Shown one piece after another: positions 20,003 through 28,046 of a stretch of 64,000 nucleotides of DNA (position 1 is the stretch's first letter; every line of letters begins with the position of its first letter). This DNA comes from Caldilineaceae bacterium (GTDB lineage: Bacteria; Chloroflexota; Anaerolineae; Caldilineales; Caldilineaceae), in NCBI GenBank assembly GCA_022842065.1, contig JALHQH010000003.1, positions 1 to 64,000 of the forward strand, given 5' to 3'. A program made the translations under genes and the position numbers. Under the pieces are notes generated by a model. That model was not told the origin of the DNA. It saw only the letters and a program-made list of their open reading frames with translations, and made no database searches.

Positions 20003-21004
20003 ATGATTTCATACATTGTCCGTCGCTTTATCGCCGGCCTGATTACGATTTGGGCGGCTACCATCATCTCGTTTATTGTGATTCAGTTGCCCCCCGGCGA
20101 CTTTGTCACCTCCTATATTGCGAATCTACAGTCAACCGGCACCGTCTTGAGCCAAGCGGAGGCTGATGCCCTGCGCCAGCAATATGGGTTGGACCGCCCG
20201 ATTTACATCCAATACGCCAAGTGGATGGGTTTGATGCTGCAGGGTAACTTTGGCATGGCGATGGAGTACAATCGGCCCGTACGCGAGGTGATCGGTGACC
20301 GGATGACGATTACGATCATTGTTTCACTGGCCGCGGTCTTTTTTATCTGGGTCGTTTCGCTGCCGATTGGCATCTATTCGGCCGTGCGCCAATATTCGAT
20401 TGGCGATTATTTTTTCACCTTTCTCGGCTTTATTGGCATTGCCGTCCCCAATTTTATGTTGGCGCTGATTCTGCTCTATGTAAGCTTTAAATATTTTGAC
20501 GCGCAGAACATTGGCGGCCTTTTCTCGCCCGATATGAACTTGCAGCCGTGGGGTTGGCCCAAAATTTGGGACATGATCAAACATCTGCCGGTGCCGGCGA
20601 TCATCATCGGCATGGCGGGCATGGCTGAGGTAGTGCGCATTCTGCGCGCCAACCTGCTTGACGAGTTGCGCAAGCCCTATGTGGTAACCGCGCGCGCCAA
20701 AGGCTTGTCCGAGACTCGTGTGATCCTAAAGTATCCTGTGCGCGCTGCGATGAATCCCTTTGCCAGCACCATCGGTTATATTTTCCCCTTTTTGGTCTCC
20801 GGCAGTATTATTGTTTCCTTGGTGTTGAGCTTGCCAACGGTGGGCCCGCTGCTCTACAAAGCGCTGATCGCGCAGGATCTCTTTCTCTCCGGCACGATTT
20901 TGCTTATGCTGGCCATTCTCACCGTGGTCGGCACCTTTATCTCCGACCTGTTGCTGATGTGGATCGACCCGCGCATTCGCCATGGCATGGAGAGTGGGAA
21001 TTAA
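20003..21004 (+). CDS. Peptide-type ABC transporter permease, OppB/DppB-like
   Basis: A 333-residue inner-membrane permease with six predicted helices. It starts with the family-typical MISYIVRRFIAGLITIW and ends with DLLLMWIDPRIRH. The EAA loop around residues 215-235 (LLDELRKPYVVTARAKGL) contacts the ATPase. No clear ribosome-binding site is visible before the ATG; the upstream hairpin lies 22 bases away. Partner of the OppC permease that follows. Confidence 0.92.
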   Translation: MISYIVRRFIAGLITIWAATIISFIVIQLPPGDFVTSYIANLQSTGTVLSQAEADALRQQYGLDRPIYIQYAKWMGLMLQGNFGMAMEYNRPVREVIGDRMTITIIVSLAAVFFIWVVSLPIGIYSAVRQYSIGDYFFTFLGFIGIAVPNFMLALILLYVSFKYFDAQNIGGLFSPDMNLQPWGWPKIWDMIKHLPVPAIIIGMAGMAEVVRILRANLLDELRKPYVVTARAKGLSETRVILKYPVRAAMNPFASTIGYIFPFLVSGSIIVSLVLSLPTVGPLLYKALIAQDLFLSGTILLMLAILTVVGTFISDLLLMWIDPRIRHGMESGN

Positions 21005-21044
21005 GGGTTAATTGAGAATAGAGAACGGTTAATTGTTAATGGAC
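21005..21044. repeat. GGTTAATTG words
   Basis: Two GGTTAATTG copies separated by AGAATAGAGAAC follow the oppB stop codon at once. The reverse complement shares CCATTAACAATT and CTC words with 1447-1480. No mirrored arm, so this is an incomplete element. Confidence 0.5.
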
Positions 21045-21061
21045 GCTTGGATAGGAGGCGC

Positions 21062-22234
21062 ATGACACAGGCAGTTGAACGCTTACCAGGGGTAGGGACT
21101 AATCAGGCCCCAACCGGCGGTGCGCCGCCAGTGGAGGAGAATAGTGCGGCCACGCGCATTATGGTGGCGACCCAGTGGCAGTTGATGTGGTGGCGCTTTC
21201 GCAAACATCGCCTAGCGGTGGTGGCCGCGATTGTGCTGATCCTTTTCTATACCGTCGTGCTCTTTGCTGACTTCTTTGCCTATTCCAATCCCCAGCGCGA
21301 TAACGCCGAGTTGCTGCTGCTCTCACCACAGCCGATTCACTGGTTTGATGAAGGGCGCTTTGCCCCTTACATTCACCCGGTGGTGGGCAAACGCGACCCC
21401 AAAACCTTTAAAAAGGTCTACCAGCCCGATCCCAGCCAAAAGGTGCCACTGGTCTTTTTTGCTCAGGGCTATGAGTATAAGCTCTTTGGCCTTTTCCCCA
21501 CCAACCGCCATCTGATCGGCGTTGAAGGGGTACCCGTGGAAGAATCGATCTTCCTCTTGGGAACCGATAAATTAGGCCGAGATCTCTTCTCGCGCCTGAT
21601 CATCGCAACGCGTCTTTCCCTGACGATTGGGCTGGCCGGTGTCGCGTTGAGCCTCTTTCTGGGCATTTTGCTGGGCGGTCTCTCTGGTCTCTATGGTGGT
21701 GCAATCGACAGTGTGATCCAGCGTATCATTGAGATTGTGCGCTCCGTCCCCACAATTCCGCTCTGGATGGCCTTGGCTGCGTCGGTCCCTTCCTCTTGGC
21801 CGATTGAACGGGTCTACTTTATCATCGTGCTGATTCTAGGGGTGATTGGCTGGACCACGCTGGCGCGCGTCGTGCGTGGTCGCTTCCTTTCCTTGCGCAC
21901 CGAAGACTTTGTCACCGCCGCGGAATTGGCCGGGGCCGGGCAACTGCGCATCATCTTCCGCCACATGGTGCCCTCCTTCCTCAGCCACATTATCGCCGCC
22001 ACCACGCTCGCCCTGCCCGCGATGATCATCGCCGAAACGTCGCTTAGTTTCTTGGGGCTAGGATTACGTCCACCGGCGATCAGTTGGGGTGTACTGCTCA
22101 AGGATGCGCAGAATGTCCAAGCTGTGGCAATTTCACCCTGGTTGCTCTACCCCGCGATCCCCGTCGTGATCGCCGTACTCGCCTTTAACTTCTTGGGGGA
22201 TGGGCTACGCGATGCGGCGGATCCATATGGGTGA
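21062..22234 (+). CDS. Peptide-type ABC transporter permease, OppC/DppC-like
   Basis: A 390-residue permease, longer than the usual 300 because of a hydrophilic N-terminus of about 45 residues and an insertion after the first helix (about 85-155), the lobe seen in many OppC relatives. The core has LLGTDKLGRDLFSRLI, the characteristic OppC segment, and the EAA loop near AELAGAGQLRIIF. AGGAGG lies just before the ATG at 21062. The gene ends 9 bases before the restriction-enzyme gene; its ATPase partner oppD lies 2.7 kb further on, past the island. Confidence 0.9.
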   Translation: MTQAVERLPGVGTNQAPTGGAPPVEENSAATRIMVATQWQLMWWRFRKHRLAVVAAIVLILFYTVVLFADFFAYSNPQRDNAELLLLSPQPIHWFDEGRFAPYIHPVVGKRDPKTFKKVYQPDPSQKVPLVFFAQGYEYKLFGLFPTNRHLIGVEGVPVEESIFLLGTDKLGRDLFSRLIIATRLSLTIGLAGVALSLFLGILLGGLSGLYGGAIDSVIQRIIEIVRSVPTIPLWMALAASVPSSWPIERVYFIIVLILGVIGWTTLARVVRGRFLSLRTEDFVTAAELAGAGQLRIIFRHMVPSFLSHIIAATTLALPAMIIAETSLSFLGLGLRPPAISWGVLLKDAQNVQAVAISPWLLYPAIPVVIAVLAFNFLGDGLRDAADPYG

Positions 22235-22243
22235 GTGAATTAT

Positions 22244-22893
22244 ATGACCAATGATAGTGAACTAGACGCCTGTATTCCGGCTAAATTACACTTGGCTGGG
22301 TTCAACACAAAGTGTAATTTACCCTATGGCTTAGATATTTTGCAGCTACGCGCCGCGATGCAGGATTTTCTTGACTTTTTGGGATTCATTAACAGCCAGT
22401 TGTATACAAAGCAGATCAGCCGGCTCGAAACAATGTTAATGCCGGCTAATTTCAGCAGTGTGGTTGGCGAATTTATGTCATCTACAATTCCTAAACATTG
22501 TGGTACACTTGTCAAAAATCGCTATCACAATGGCCATCCAGATTTAATTCCGGCAAACATGTTTGCGCAAGACGCGGTCCAACACGCAACCGCTGGGATT
22601 GAAATCAAAGCATCTCGGTATCTACGCGGCTGGCAAGGACACAATCCGGAAGAGGTTTGGTTAATGGTTTTTGTTTTTGATGCTAACCGCCGCGTGACAC
22701 GGTCACTAAACCTTTTCGCTTTTTAAAAGTAGTTGGCGCGCAGTTACAAAAAGATGATTGGTTATTTTCAGGACGTTCCGCAACAAGTCGACGCACAATT
22801 ACGGCAAGCGTAACTACGTCGGGTTACGAAAAAATGGTTGCAAACTGGATTTATAACGCTCACAGCATAGAAATATCCAGCAGCGTAGGCTGA
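22244..22893 (+). pseudogene. Frameshifted type II restriction endonuclease, PD-(D/E)XK type
   Basis: Frame 1 of the gene (22244-22726) encodes about 160 residues with a nuclease active site: GHPDLIP near residue 98 followed by AGIEIKAS near 119, the PD...ExK pattern. It stops early at 22724-22726. From about 22711 another frame continues without a stop to 22893 and reads PFRFLKVVGAQLQKDDW... SRRTITASVTTSGY, which looks like the natural end of such an enzyme. One missing base near 22710 explains the break. It may be a real inactivation or a sequencing error. The gene begins 9 bases after oppC and is AT-richer than its flanks. Its end overlaps the convergent methyltransferase by 34 bases, a common arrangement in type II systems. 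Confidence 0.7.
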
Positions 22894-23813
22894 ATTTCGG
22901 TTGAGGCTGTTGCTAATCGGGCTAGTTGTGGTATTGCGTTAGCACTCATATTGAAATAATCAGCATACCTTTCAATCCCAATGCAGGTAAGGCCAAGCAT
23001 TTCAGCCGCGGCAACCGTAGAACCAGATCCCATGAATGGATCGGCAATGATCCCTTCGCCCAATGGAAGTGCGGCATGGACGACTTGCCGCAAAAATGAT
23101 TGCGGCTTTAGGCTTGGATGATCGACTAGATCCCGTTCGCGCTTTGGGGTTCGCTCACTGACAATAACATCGCTAAATGGTTGTTCTGGGCTTATCCGTC
23201 TTAACCCACCTGTCCCGTAGACGCGCAGGCAGTCACTAACCTTCATCCCTTTGGGTAAGGGTTTGCGCAAGATCCCCCAAGGTTCATAACAACTGCGTGG
23301 TAAAGAAGAGACATCGGGGAATTCTGATTCCGCATTTTTAGGACGATCACCACCCCGAAAAGTTCGCACTAAACGGATTAGTTCACCACGAAACTCTAGA
23401 CCACCAGCGATGAGGGCAGAGAACATTAGTTGTGAGAGAAACGCATTGCTGGCGATAAAAATATGACCACCAGGCCGTAGGGCATGAACAGCAAGTTGCG
23501 CCCATTCCTGGAAGAAGCGAAAAAGTGTCTCACGTTCTTTTTCTGTCAACGCGGTGAATCTGGGCAAAGGCGAGCGCGTACTACCATCAAATGAGGGTGG
23601 GATTCGCCAAATACCCCCATTACCGTTAAATCGTTTCTCGATCTGATCAAAGTTGTACTCTTTGACGCCGTAAGGCGGGTCTGTCACAATTGCATGAAGA
23701 CTGTCCTCTGGAAGCCGGCTCAGCCATTCAAAACAATCGGCATGGATCGCCACGGATGTATTAAATTGATGAAATTGATAATCCAGAATGAAGGCGGGGT
23801 CGAGTGACATCAT
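22860..23813 (-). CDS. DNA methyltransferase, beta class (N6-adenine or N4-cytosine)
   Basis: A 317-residue SAM-dependent DNA methyltransferase. The catalytic motif IV, DPPY at 45-48, comes first and the SAM-binding motif DPFMGSGST (258-266) comes last, with HPSLKPQ (motif X) at 232-238. This order defines the beta class (N6_N4_Mtase). The stretch between, about 60-230, would hold the target-recognition region; the recognition sequence cannot be read. It probably protects host DNA from the adjacent restriction enzyme. It is the second gene of a minus-strand pair: its ATG (two in tandem) lies 2 bases after the stop of the Phd-type antitoxin gene, so translation is likely coupled. Confidence 0.9.
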   Translation of the reverse strand: MMSLDPAFILDYQFHQFNTSVAIHADCFEWLSRLPEDSLHAIVTDPPYGVKEYNFDQIEKRFNGNGGIWRIPPSFDGSTRSPLPRFTALTEKERETLFRFFQEWAQLAVHALRPGGHIFIASNAFLSQLMFSALIAGGLEFRGELIRLVRTFRGGDRPKNAESEFPDVSSLPRSCYEPWGILRKPLPKGMKVSDCLRVYGTGGLRRISPEQPFSDVIVSERTPKRERDLVDHPSLKPQSFLRQVVHAALPLGEGIIADPFMGSGSTVAAAEMLGLTCIGIERYADYFNMSANAIPQLARLATASTEIQPTLLDISML

Positions 23814-23815
23814 GC

Positions 23816-24058
23816 TTAGTCACCAACCGTTTCGCCAAGTGAGTAAGTTGGGCTCAACTCGCGGATGACGGTTTCAACTTTGCGCCGTTCAGGTTCAGCC
23901 GCAAAAAGTAGATTTTCAAAATCGGCTAAACTCAAGATAATTGCTTGCGAGCTGTTGCGTCGTCTTACAATATATCGTGTATCGTTCTGTACCACATCAT
24001 CCATAATTCGGCCAAAGTTGTTCTGTATTTCGGTCGATGCAATGGTTTTTGTACCCAT
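23816..24058 (-). CDS. Phd/YefM-family antitoxin-like protein
   Basis: An 80-residue protein of the Phd_YefM family: an N-terminal DNA-binding half (TIASTEIQNNFGRIMDDVVQ, residues 5-24) and the RYIVRRRNSSQAIILSLADFENLL strand-helix part. Members normally neutralise a Doc or RelE/YoeB toxin and repress their own promoter. Here no such toxin follows; the next gene is the DNA methyltransferase, 2 bases later. It may therefore act as a controller of the restriction-modification operon or be a remnant. GGAAGG lies just before the ATG. A 19-bp imperfect palindrome at 24087-24105 upstream is a plausible operator. Confidence 0.8.
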   Translation of the reverse strand: MGTKTIASTEIQNNFGRIMDDVVQNDTRYIVRRRNSSQAIILSLADFENLLFAAEPERRKVETVIRELSPTYSLGETVGD

Positions 24059-24086
24059 AACCTTCCTTTATTCGCCAGCTTTATCT

Positions 24087-24105
24087 ATTGGCTATATTAG
24101 CTAAT
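24087..24105. promoter_or_regulatory. Candidate operator of the Phd-type antitoxin
   Basis: ATTGGCTATATTAGCTAAT is palindromic at 7 of 8 arm positions around a 3-base centre, 28 bases upstream of the antitoxin start. Phd-family proteins bind palindromes in their own promoter, so autoregulation is inferred. A second palindromic core, AACAATTGTT, lies about 20 bases further upstream. Confidence 0.4.
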
Positions 24106-24252
24106 TTGACTGAATTAAATTGTAGAACAATTGTTTCTTGTTGTCAAAACAGATATTTATCAAGTATACAAACCACCGAATGGTAATACAGCCCAAAGTC
24201 TGACAATTTGTGTTATACTGTGGCGCAGGCAATATCTGTAAAGGAGTAACTG

Positions 24253-24573
24253 ATGGCTTCAACTGTGAACCCTGCCACGATTGTCGATAAAGTCACTGAC
24301 ACATTGGTGGCAACGCAGAAATTTTCGACAAAAGAAGATGCGTTATGGGAGTTGGCACTGGCCGCCGTACGCAACAAAATCACCTATTATCGGCGCCGAA
24401 TTCAGCGCTTAGAAAAAAAATATGGCACTGATTTTGACACTTTTTCTGCACACTTAACTAATCAGGCCACCCCCACCCAAGAAGATGATTGGTTGGGGTG
24501 GCGTTCGGCGCGCAGCATGTTAGCAGATTGGCAGACAACCTATCAGGATCTGCGGCATGAACACGCTCGTTGA
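24253..24573 (+). CDS. Putative antitoxin partner of the TumE-family toxin
   Basis: A 106-residue charged, mainly helical protein. The middle has a basic segment (RNKITYYRRRIQRLEKKYGTD) and the end is acidic and aromatic (EDDWLGWRSARSMLADW). Small proteins of this pattern precede TumE/DUF6516 toxins in many Chloroflexota and cyanobacteria. AAGGAG lies 6 bases before the ATG. It overlaps the toxin gene by 17 bases, typical of a toxin-antitoxin pair. The role is inferred from position and pattern, not from a strong motif. Confidence 0.65.
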   Translation: MASTVNPATIVDKVTDTLVATQKFSTKEDALWELALAAVRNKITYYRRRIQRLEKKYGTDFDTFSAHLTNQATPTQEDDWLGWRSARSMLADWQTTYQDLRHEHAR

Positions 24574-24949
24574 TCAATTGTTGCACGCCCTACGTGCACA
24601 TCCGCTGGTTAGGGATGTGCGCCTGCTCAATTACGATGAAACGCCTACGGGCAAGTTGGAGATCAAAATCCGTTGTCGGCTTCGCAAAAATTTCCAACTT
24701 CAGATCTGGCTTCATCACGAAGCGGCCTTTCAGGATTACGCCTACCAACTATTTACCAATCGCCCGATCTTGCGCTGGGATAACGCCCCCCATTACCCAA
24801 ATCAAACAACCGCACCGCACCATTTTCACAATGAAGCTGGCACTGTGTTGGACTCGCCTTTGGTCGGGCACGTAACTGATGACCTAAAACTGGTCCTCGC
24901 AACTGTGAAAAATTGGATTTTACAAGAAGCGGAAAACGAATCCATTTAA
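24557..24949 (+). CDS. TumE-family (DUF6516) toxin
   Basis: A 130-residue protein with the TumE-like core: a strand-rich N-terminal half (LRKNFQLQIWLHH), YAYQL, and the characteristic RWDNAPHYPN...TAPHHFHN segment at about residues 74-94. Such proteins are toxins of type II toxin-antitoxin pairs; the molecular target is poorly known. The start lies inside the upstream antitoxin gene, and the stop codon overlaps the oppD start (TAATG, 24947-24951), so the pair is translationally joined to the peptide importer. The conserved His/Trp cluster looks intact. Confidence 0.75.
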   Translation: MNTLVDQLLHALRAHPLVRDVRLLNYDETPTGKLEIKIRCRLRKNFQLQIWLHHEAAFQDYAYQLFTNRPILRWDNAPHYPNQTTAPHHFHNEAGTVLDSPLVGHVTDDLKLVLATVKNWILQEAENESI

Positions 24950-25965
24950 TGTTGGAAACAAATTCTCAACCGATTCTCTCGGTTAAAAATCTAAAAACCT
25001 ACTTCCACCAGGATGAAGGGGTGGTGCGCGCCGTCGATGGGGTCAGCTTTGATGTCTACCCCGGTAAAACGCTGGGCATCGTCGGCGAAAGTGGCTGCGG
25101 CAAGAGTGTGACCGCGCGCTCGATCCTGCGTATTGTCGAACAGGGTGGGCGCATTGAAGGGGGCGAGATCTGGTTGCGGCGCCCCAATAACGGCCATGTT
25201 GATGCCATTGACCTGGCCCAACTCAACGGTGATGGCCAGGAGATCCGTTCGATCCGCGGTGGCGAAGTTGCGCTGATCTTCCAGGAGCCGATGACCTCGT
25301 TTAGCGCCTTTCACACCGTCGGCAACCAGATCATCGAAGCGATCCGGCTACACAGTGACCTGAGTCGCAAGGCAGCGCGCGAACGGGCCATCGAACTGCT
25401 GCGCCTGGTCGGTATTCCCAAACCAGAGCGGCGCATCGACGAGTACTCTTTCCAGCTCAGCGGTGGGTTGCGCCAGCGCGTGATGATCGCGATGGCCCTT
25501 TCCAGCGAACCACGCGTGCTGATCGCTGATGAGCCAACCACGGCGCTCGATGTCACCACCCAAGCGCAGATCCTCGACCTGTTGCGCCAATTGCAGGCGG
25601 AACGGGGGCTTTCGATTATCCTCATCACCCATGACATGGGGGTCATCGCCGAGATGGCCGATGATGTGGTGGTGATGTATCTGGGCCGCGTGGTGGAGCA
25701 AGGGCCGGTGGACGAGATCTTTCACGCGCCCAAGCACCCGTATACCCGTCTGCTGCTCAAGTCGATTCCCAGCATTCTGGCCCAGCCGCGCACCAAATTG
25801 GCGACGCTGACCGGCTCGATCCCGCACCCCTATAACCGCCCGGTGGGCTGCCCCTTTCACCCGCGCTGCCCCGACTTTATGGCCGGCCGTTGCAATGTGC
25901 ATGAACCGCAACCGCGTGCAGTCAACGAGCGGCAAGTGGTCAGCTGTTTTTTGTATGAGGAGTAG
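24949..25965 (+). CDS. Peptide-type ABC transporter ATPase, OppD/DppD-like
   Basis: A 338-residue cytoplasmic ATPase: Walker A GESGCGKS, Q-loop IFQEP, signature LSGGLRQR, Walker B VLIADEPTTALD. The C-terminal oligo_HPY domain has the cysteine pattern CPFHPRCP that in OppD/DppD relatives can bind an Fe-S cluster. The ATG at 24949 is the overlap TAATG with the TumE stop codon; a start 12 codons upstream lies within the toxin gene and is less likely. It is the third functional subunit of the importer encoded upstream at 17776-22234, now separated from oppC by the island. Confidence 0.92.
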   Translation: MLETNSQPILSVKNLKTYFHQDEGVVRAVDGVSFDVYPGKTLGIVGESGCGKSVTARSILRIVEQGGRIEGGEIWLRRPNNGHVDAIDLAQLNGDGQEIRSIRGGEVALIFQEPMTSFSAFHTVGNQIIEAIRLHSDLSRKAARERAIELLRLVGIPKPERRIDEYSFQLSGGLRQRVMIAMALSSEPRVLIADEPTTALDVTTQAQILDLLRQLQAERGLSIILITHDMGVIAEMADDVVVMYLGRVVEQGPVDEIFHAPKHPYTRLLLKSIPSILAQPRTKLATLTGSIPHPYNRPVGCPFHPRCPDFMAGRCNVHEPQPRAVNERQVVSCFLYEE

Positions 25966-25978
25966 CGCGGCTACAATA

Positions 25979-26006
25979 GTAGGGGCATGATGCATCATGC
26001 CCCTAC
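25979..26006. repeat. 28-bp perfect palindrome
   Basis: GTAGGGGCATGATG followed directly by its complement, 13 bases after the oppD stop codon. The same GGGGCATG word appears in the hairpin at 3406-3445. Confidence 0.8.
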
Positions 26007-26062
26007 GCGTGGACGTTTCGTAAGTCCTGCGTAAAAAGGATCGGCTGAATGGAGCTCGCGCC

Positions 26063-26638
26063 ATGACCGTGCTTACCTTAAATTTACAACAGTTTATCGA
26101 GACGGCGGATGAGTTTTGGGCACTATGCCAAGCGAATCCTGAACTGCGGCTTGAACGAACGGCAACCGGAGAAGTGGTGATCATGCCCCCAGCTTTTAGC
26201 GAAACCGGTCGCTATAATTCGGCCATCAGTGGCCAATTGTGGCAATGGAATGATGTACGGCAACTTGGGATTGCCTTTGATTCTTCGGCAGGATTTACTT
26301 TACCGAATGGTGCAATTCGCTCGCCAGATACATCTTGGATTGCTAAGGCGCGTTGGGCGAATTTGCCGGCTGAGGCAAAGTATGGCTTTTCTGCCATCTG
26401 TCCTGATTTTGTCATCGAGTTACGTTCTACATCGGATAGCCCAAAGGATCTCCGCGCAAAAATGAAAGAGTATATTGAAAATGGCGCACAACTTGGCTGG
26501 CTGATTGATCCACAAAGTCGTACCGTTGAAATCTATGAACCAGGCGAAGCGGTAGAAATTCTATACGATCCGATCGATGTGACTGCTGAGCCGCTCTTGC
26601 CTCAGTTTGTGCTCAACCTACAAAAAGTGTGGGACTAA
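26063..26638 (+). CDS. Uma2-family (DUF820) putative endonuclease
   Basis: A 191-residue Uma2 protein with a PD-(D/E)XK-like fold. Family motifs are visible: ELRLERTATGEVVIMPP near the start, SPDTSWIAKARW in the middle, PDFVIELRS (the catalytic PD...E) and the K in MKEYIENGAQLGWLIDP. The family is hugely expanded in cyanobacteria and Chloroflexota and its real role is unknown; a mobile or nuclease function is assumed from the fold. GGAG lies 8 bases before the ATG. It sits between oppD and the GPH transporter gene, whose ATG follows its stop with no gap. Confidence 0.88.
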   Translation: MTVLTLNLQQFIETADEFWALCQANPELRLERTATGEVVIMPPAFSETGRYNSAISGQLWQWNDVRQLGIAFDSSAGFTLPNGAIRSPDTSWIAKARWANLPAEAKYGFSAICPDFVIELRSTSDSPKDLRAKMKEYIENGAQLGWLIDPQSRTVEIYEPGEAVEILYDPIDVTAEPLLPQFVLNLQKVWD

Positions 26639-28027
26639 ATGACCGTAACCCCGGCTGCATCCGATCTTGCGAGTGAACGGCTCTCCTTTGGCACCAAACT
26701 TGCCTATGGTTTTGGTGACTTTGGCACGGCGATAGTTGCTGCGCTCAAAGGTTTTTTCCTCCTGATCTTTCTCACCGATGTGGCGCGGCTCGACCCAGCC
26801 GCGGCGGGTTCGATTCTGCTGCTGACCAAGATCTGGGACGCCGTCAACGATCCGATGGTCGGTTGGCTAAGTGACCGGACGCAGAGCCGCTGGGGCCGGC
26901 GGCGGCCGTGGATGCTTTTTGGCGCGCTGCCCTTTGGGTTGCTCTTTTTCCTACTCTGGCTCACCCCCGATTTGAGTCCTATGGGCAAGTTCTGGTATTA
27001 CCTGGTGGTGGCGTTGCTTGGTGACGCCGCCTTTACAGTGGTCAACCTGCCCTATACCGCGCTCACGCCAGAGTTAACCCAGGATTACGATGAGCGGACC
27101 CGCCTCAACAGCTTTCGTTTCGGCTTTTCAATTTTTGGTGGGCTGCTGGCGGCGGTGGTCCATCCGTTAATTGTGGGGATGTTTGCCACGCCACAAGCGG
27201 GTTACACGGTTTCGGCAATGATCTTTGGGGTGCTCGTAACGATCCCTAGTTTTGTTGTGTTCCTGGGCACGCGGGAACGTTATCGCAGTGACGCAGTGGC
27301 CGCCACCGCAGCGATTCCTTATTTGACGCAACTGCGCATCGCCTTTGCCAACCGCCCTTATCGTTTTGTGATCAGCCTCTACCTGCTCTCGTGGCTGGCC
27401 TTGCAACTGGTGCAGACGGTGATCATCTACTTTCTCACCTACTACCTACGCCGCCCGGACCAGATCCCCCTGGTGTTGCTTTCGGTGCAGGGGTCGAGTT
27501 TTATTTTTCTCTTTGTCTGGAGTTGGCTCAGTCAACGGCTGGACAAACGCATGGTCTACATTATCGGCGCATCGATCTGGCTGGTGGTGCAGATGGGCTT
27601 GTTCTTCGTGACGCCGGACCGTTTTTATATGGTAATTCCGCTAGCACTGTTGGCCGGGGCAGGGGTGGCAACCGCCTACCTCATCCCCTGGGCGATGATG
27701 CCCGATGTGATCGAATATGATGAACTGGAGACGGGGCAGCGCCGCGAGGGGATCTTTTACGGCTTTATGGTCTTTTTGCAGAAGGCTTGTCTGGCGCTGG
27801 GTATCTGGTTTGTGGGCGTCGTACTGAGTTGGTCCGGCTACATCACCCCTACCGATGCCATCCCGCAACCAGTGCAGCCGGATAATGCCCTGGCCGCGAT
27901 CCGTTTTATGATGGGGCCGGTCCCGTCCGTCATTCTGGCGGCTAGCCTAGTGCTGGTCTACTTTTATCCGATCACCCGCAGCGAACATGCCCGCATCCGG
28001 GCGGAGTTGGCTAAGCGGGTTCGCTAA
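26639..28027 (+). CDS. GPH-family (MelB-like) sugar:cation symporter
   Basis: A 462-residue inner-membrane transporter of the major facilitator superfamily, glycoside-pentoside-hexuronide (GPH) branch. Twelve hydrophobic segments can be followed. The MelB-type motifs are present: WDAVNDPMVGWLSDRTQSRWGRRRPW between helices 2 and 3 with the acidic residue of the cation site, and YTALTPELTQDYDERT. It would import a glycoside or hexuronide with Na+ or H+. Its ATG directly follows the Uma2 stop (TAAATG). It lies inside the opp gene run, between oppD and oppF, which suggests a carbohydrate link for this importer. Confidence 0.88.
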   Translation: MTVTPAASDLASERLSFGTKLAYGFGDFGTAIVAALKGFFLLIFLTDVARLDPAAAGSILLLTKIWDAVNDPMVGWLSDRTQSRWGRRRPWMLFGALPFGLLFFLLWLTPDLSPMGKFWYYLVVALLGDAAFTVVNLPYTALTPELTQDYDERTRLNSFRFGFSIFGGLLAAVVHPLIVGMFATPQAGYTVSAMIFGVLVTIPSFVVFLGTRERYRSDAVAATAAIPYLTQLRIAFANRPYRFVISLYLLSWLALQLVQTVIIYFLTYYLRRPDQIPLVLLSVQGSSFIFLFVWSWLSQRLDKRMVYIIGASIWLVVQMGLFFVTPDRFYMVIPLALLAGAGVATAYLIPWAMMPDVIEYDELETGQRREGIFYGFMVFLQKACLALGIWFVGVVLSWSGYITPTDAIPQPVQPDNALAAIRFMMGPVPSVILAASLVLVYFYPITRSEHARIRAELAKRVR

Positions 28028-28046
28028 TAAGTAAAGTGAGTATATC

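Noticed and set aside
25348..26184. Minus-strand ORF of 278 codons opposite oppD
   Set aside because: Antisense to a typical ATPase gene, with no family resemblance.
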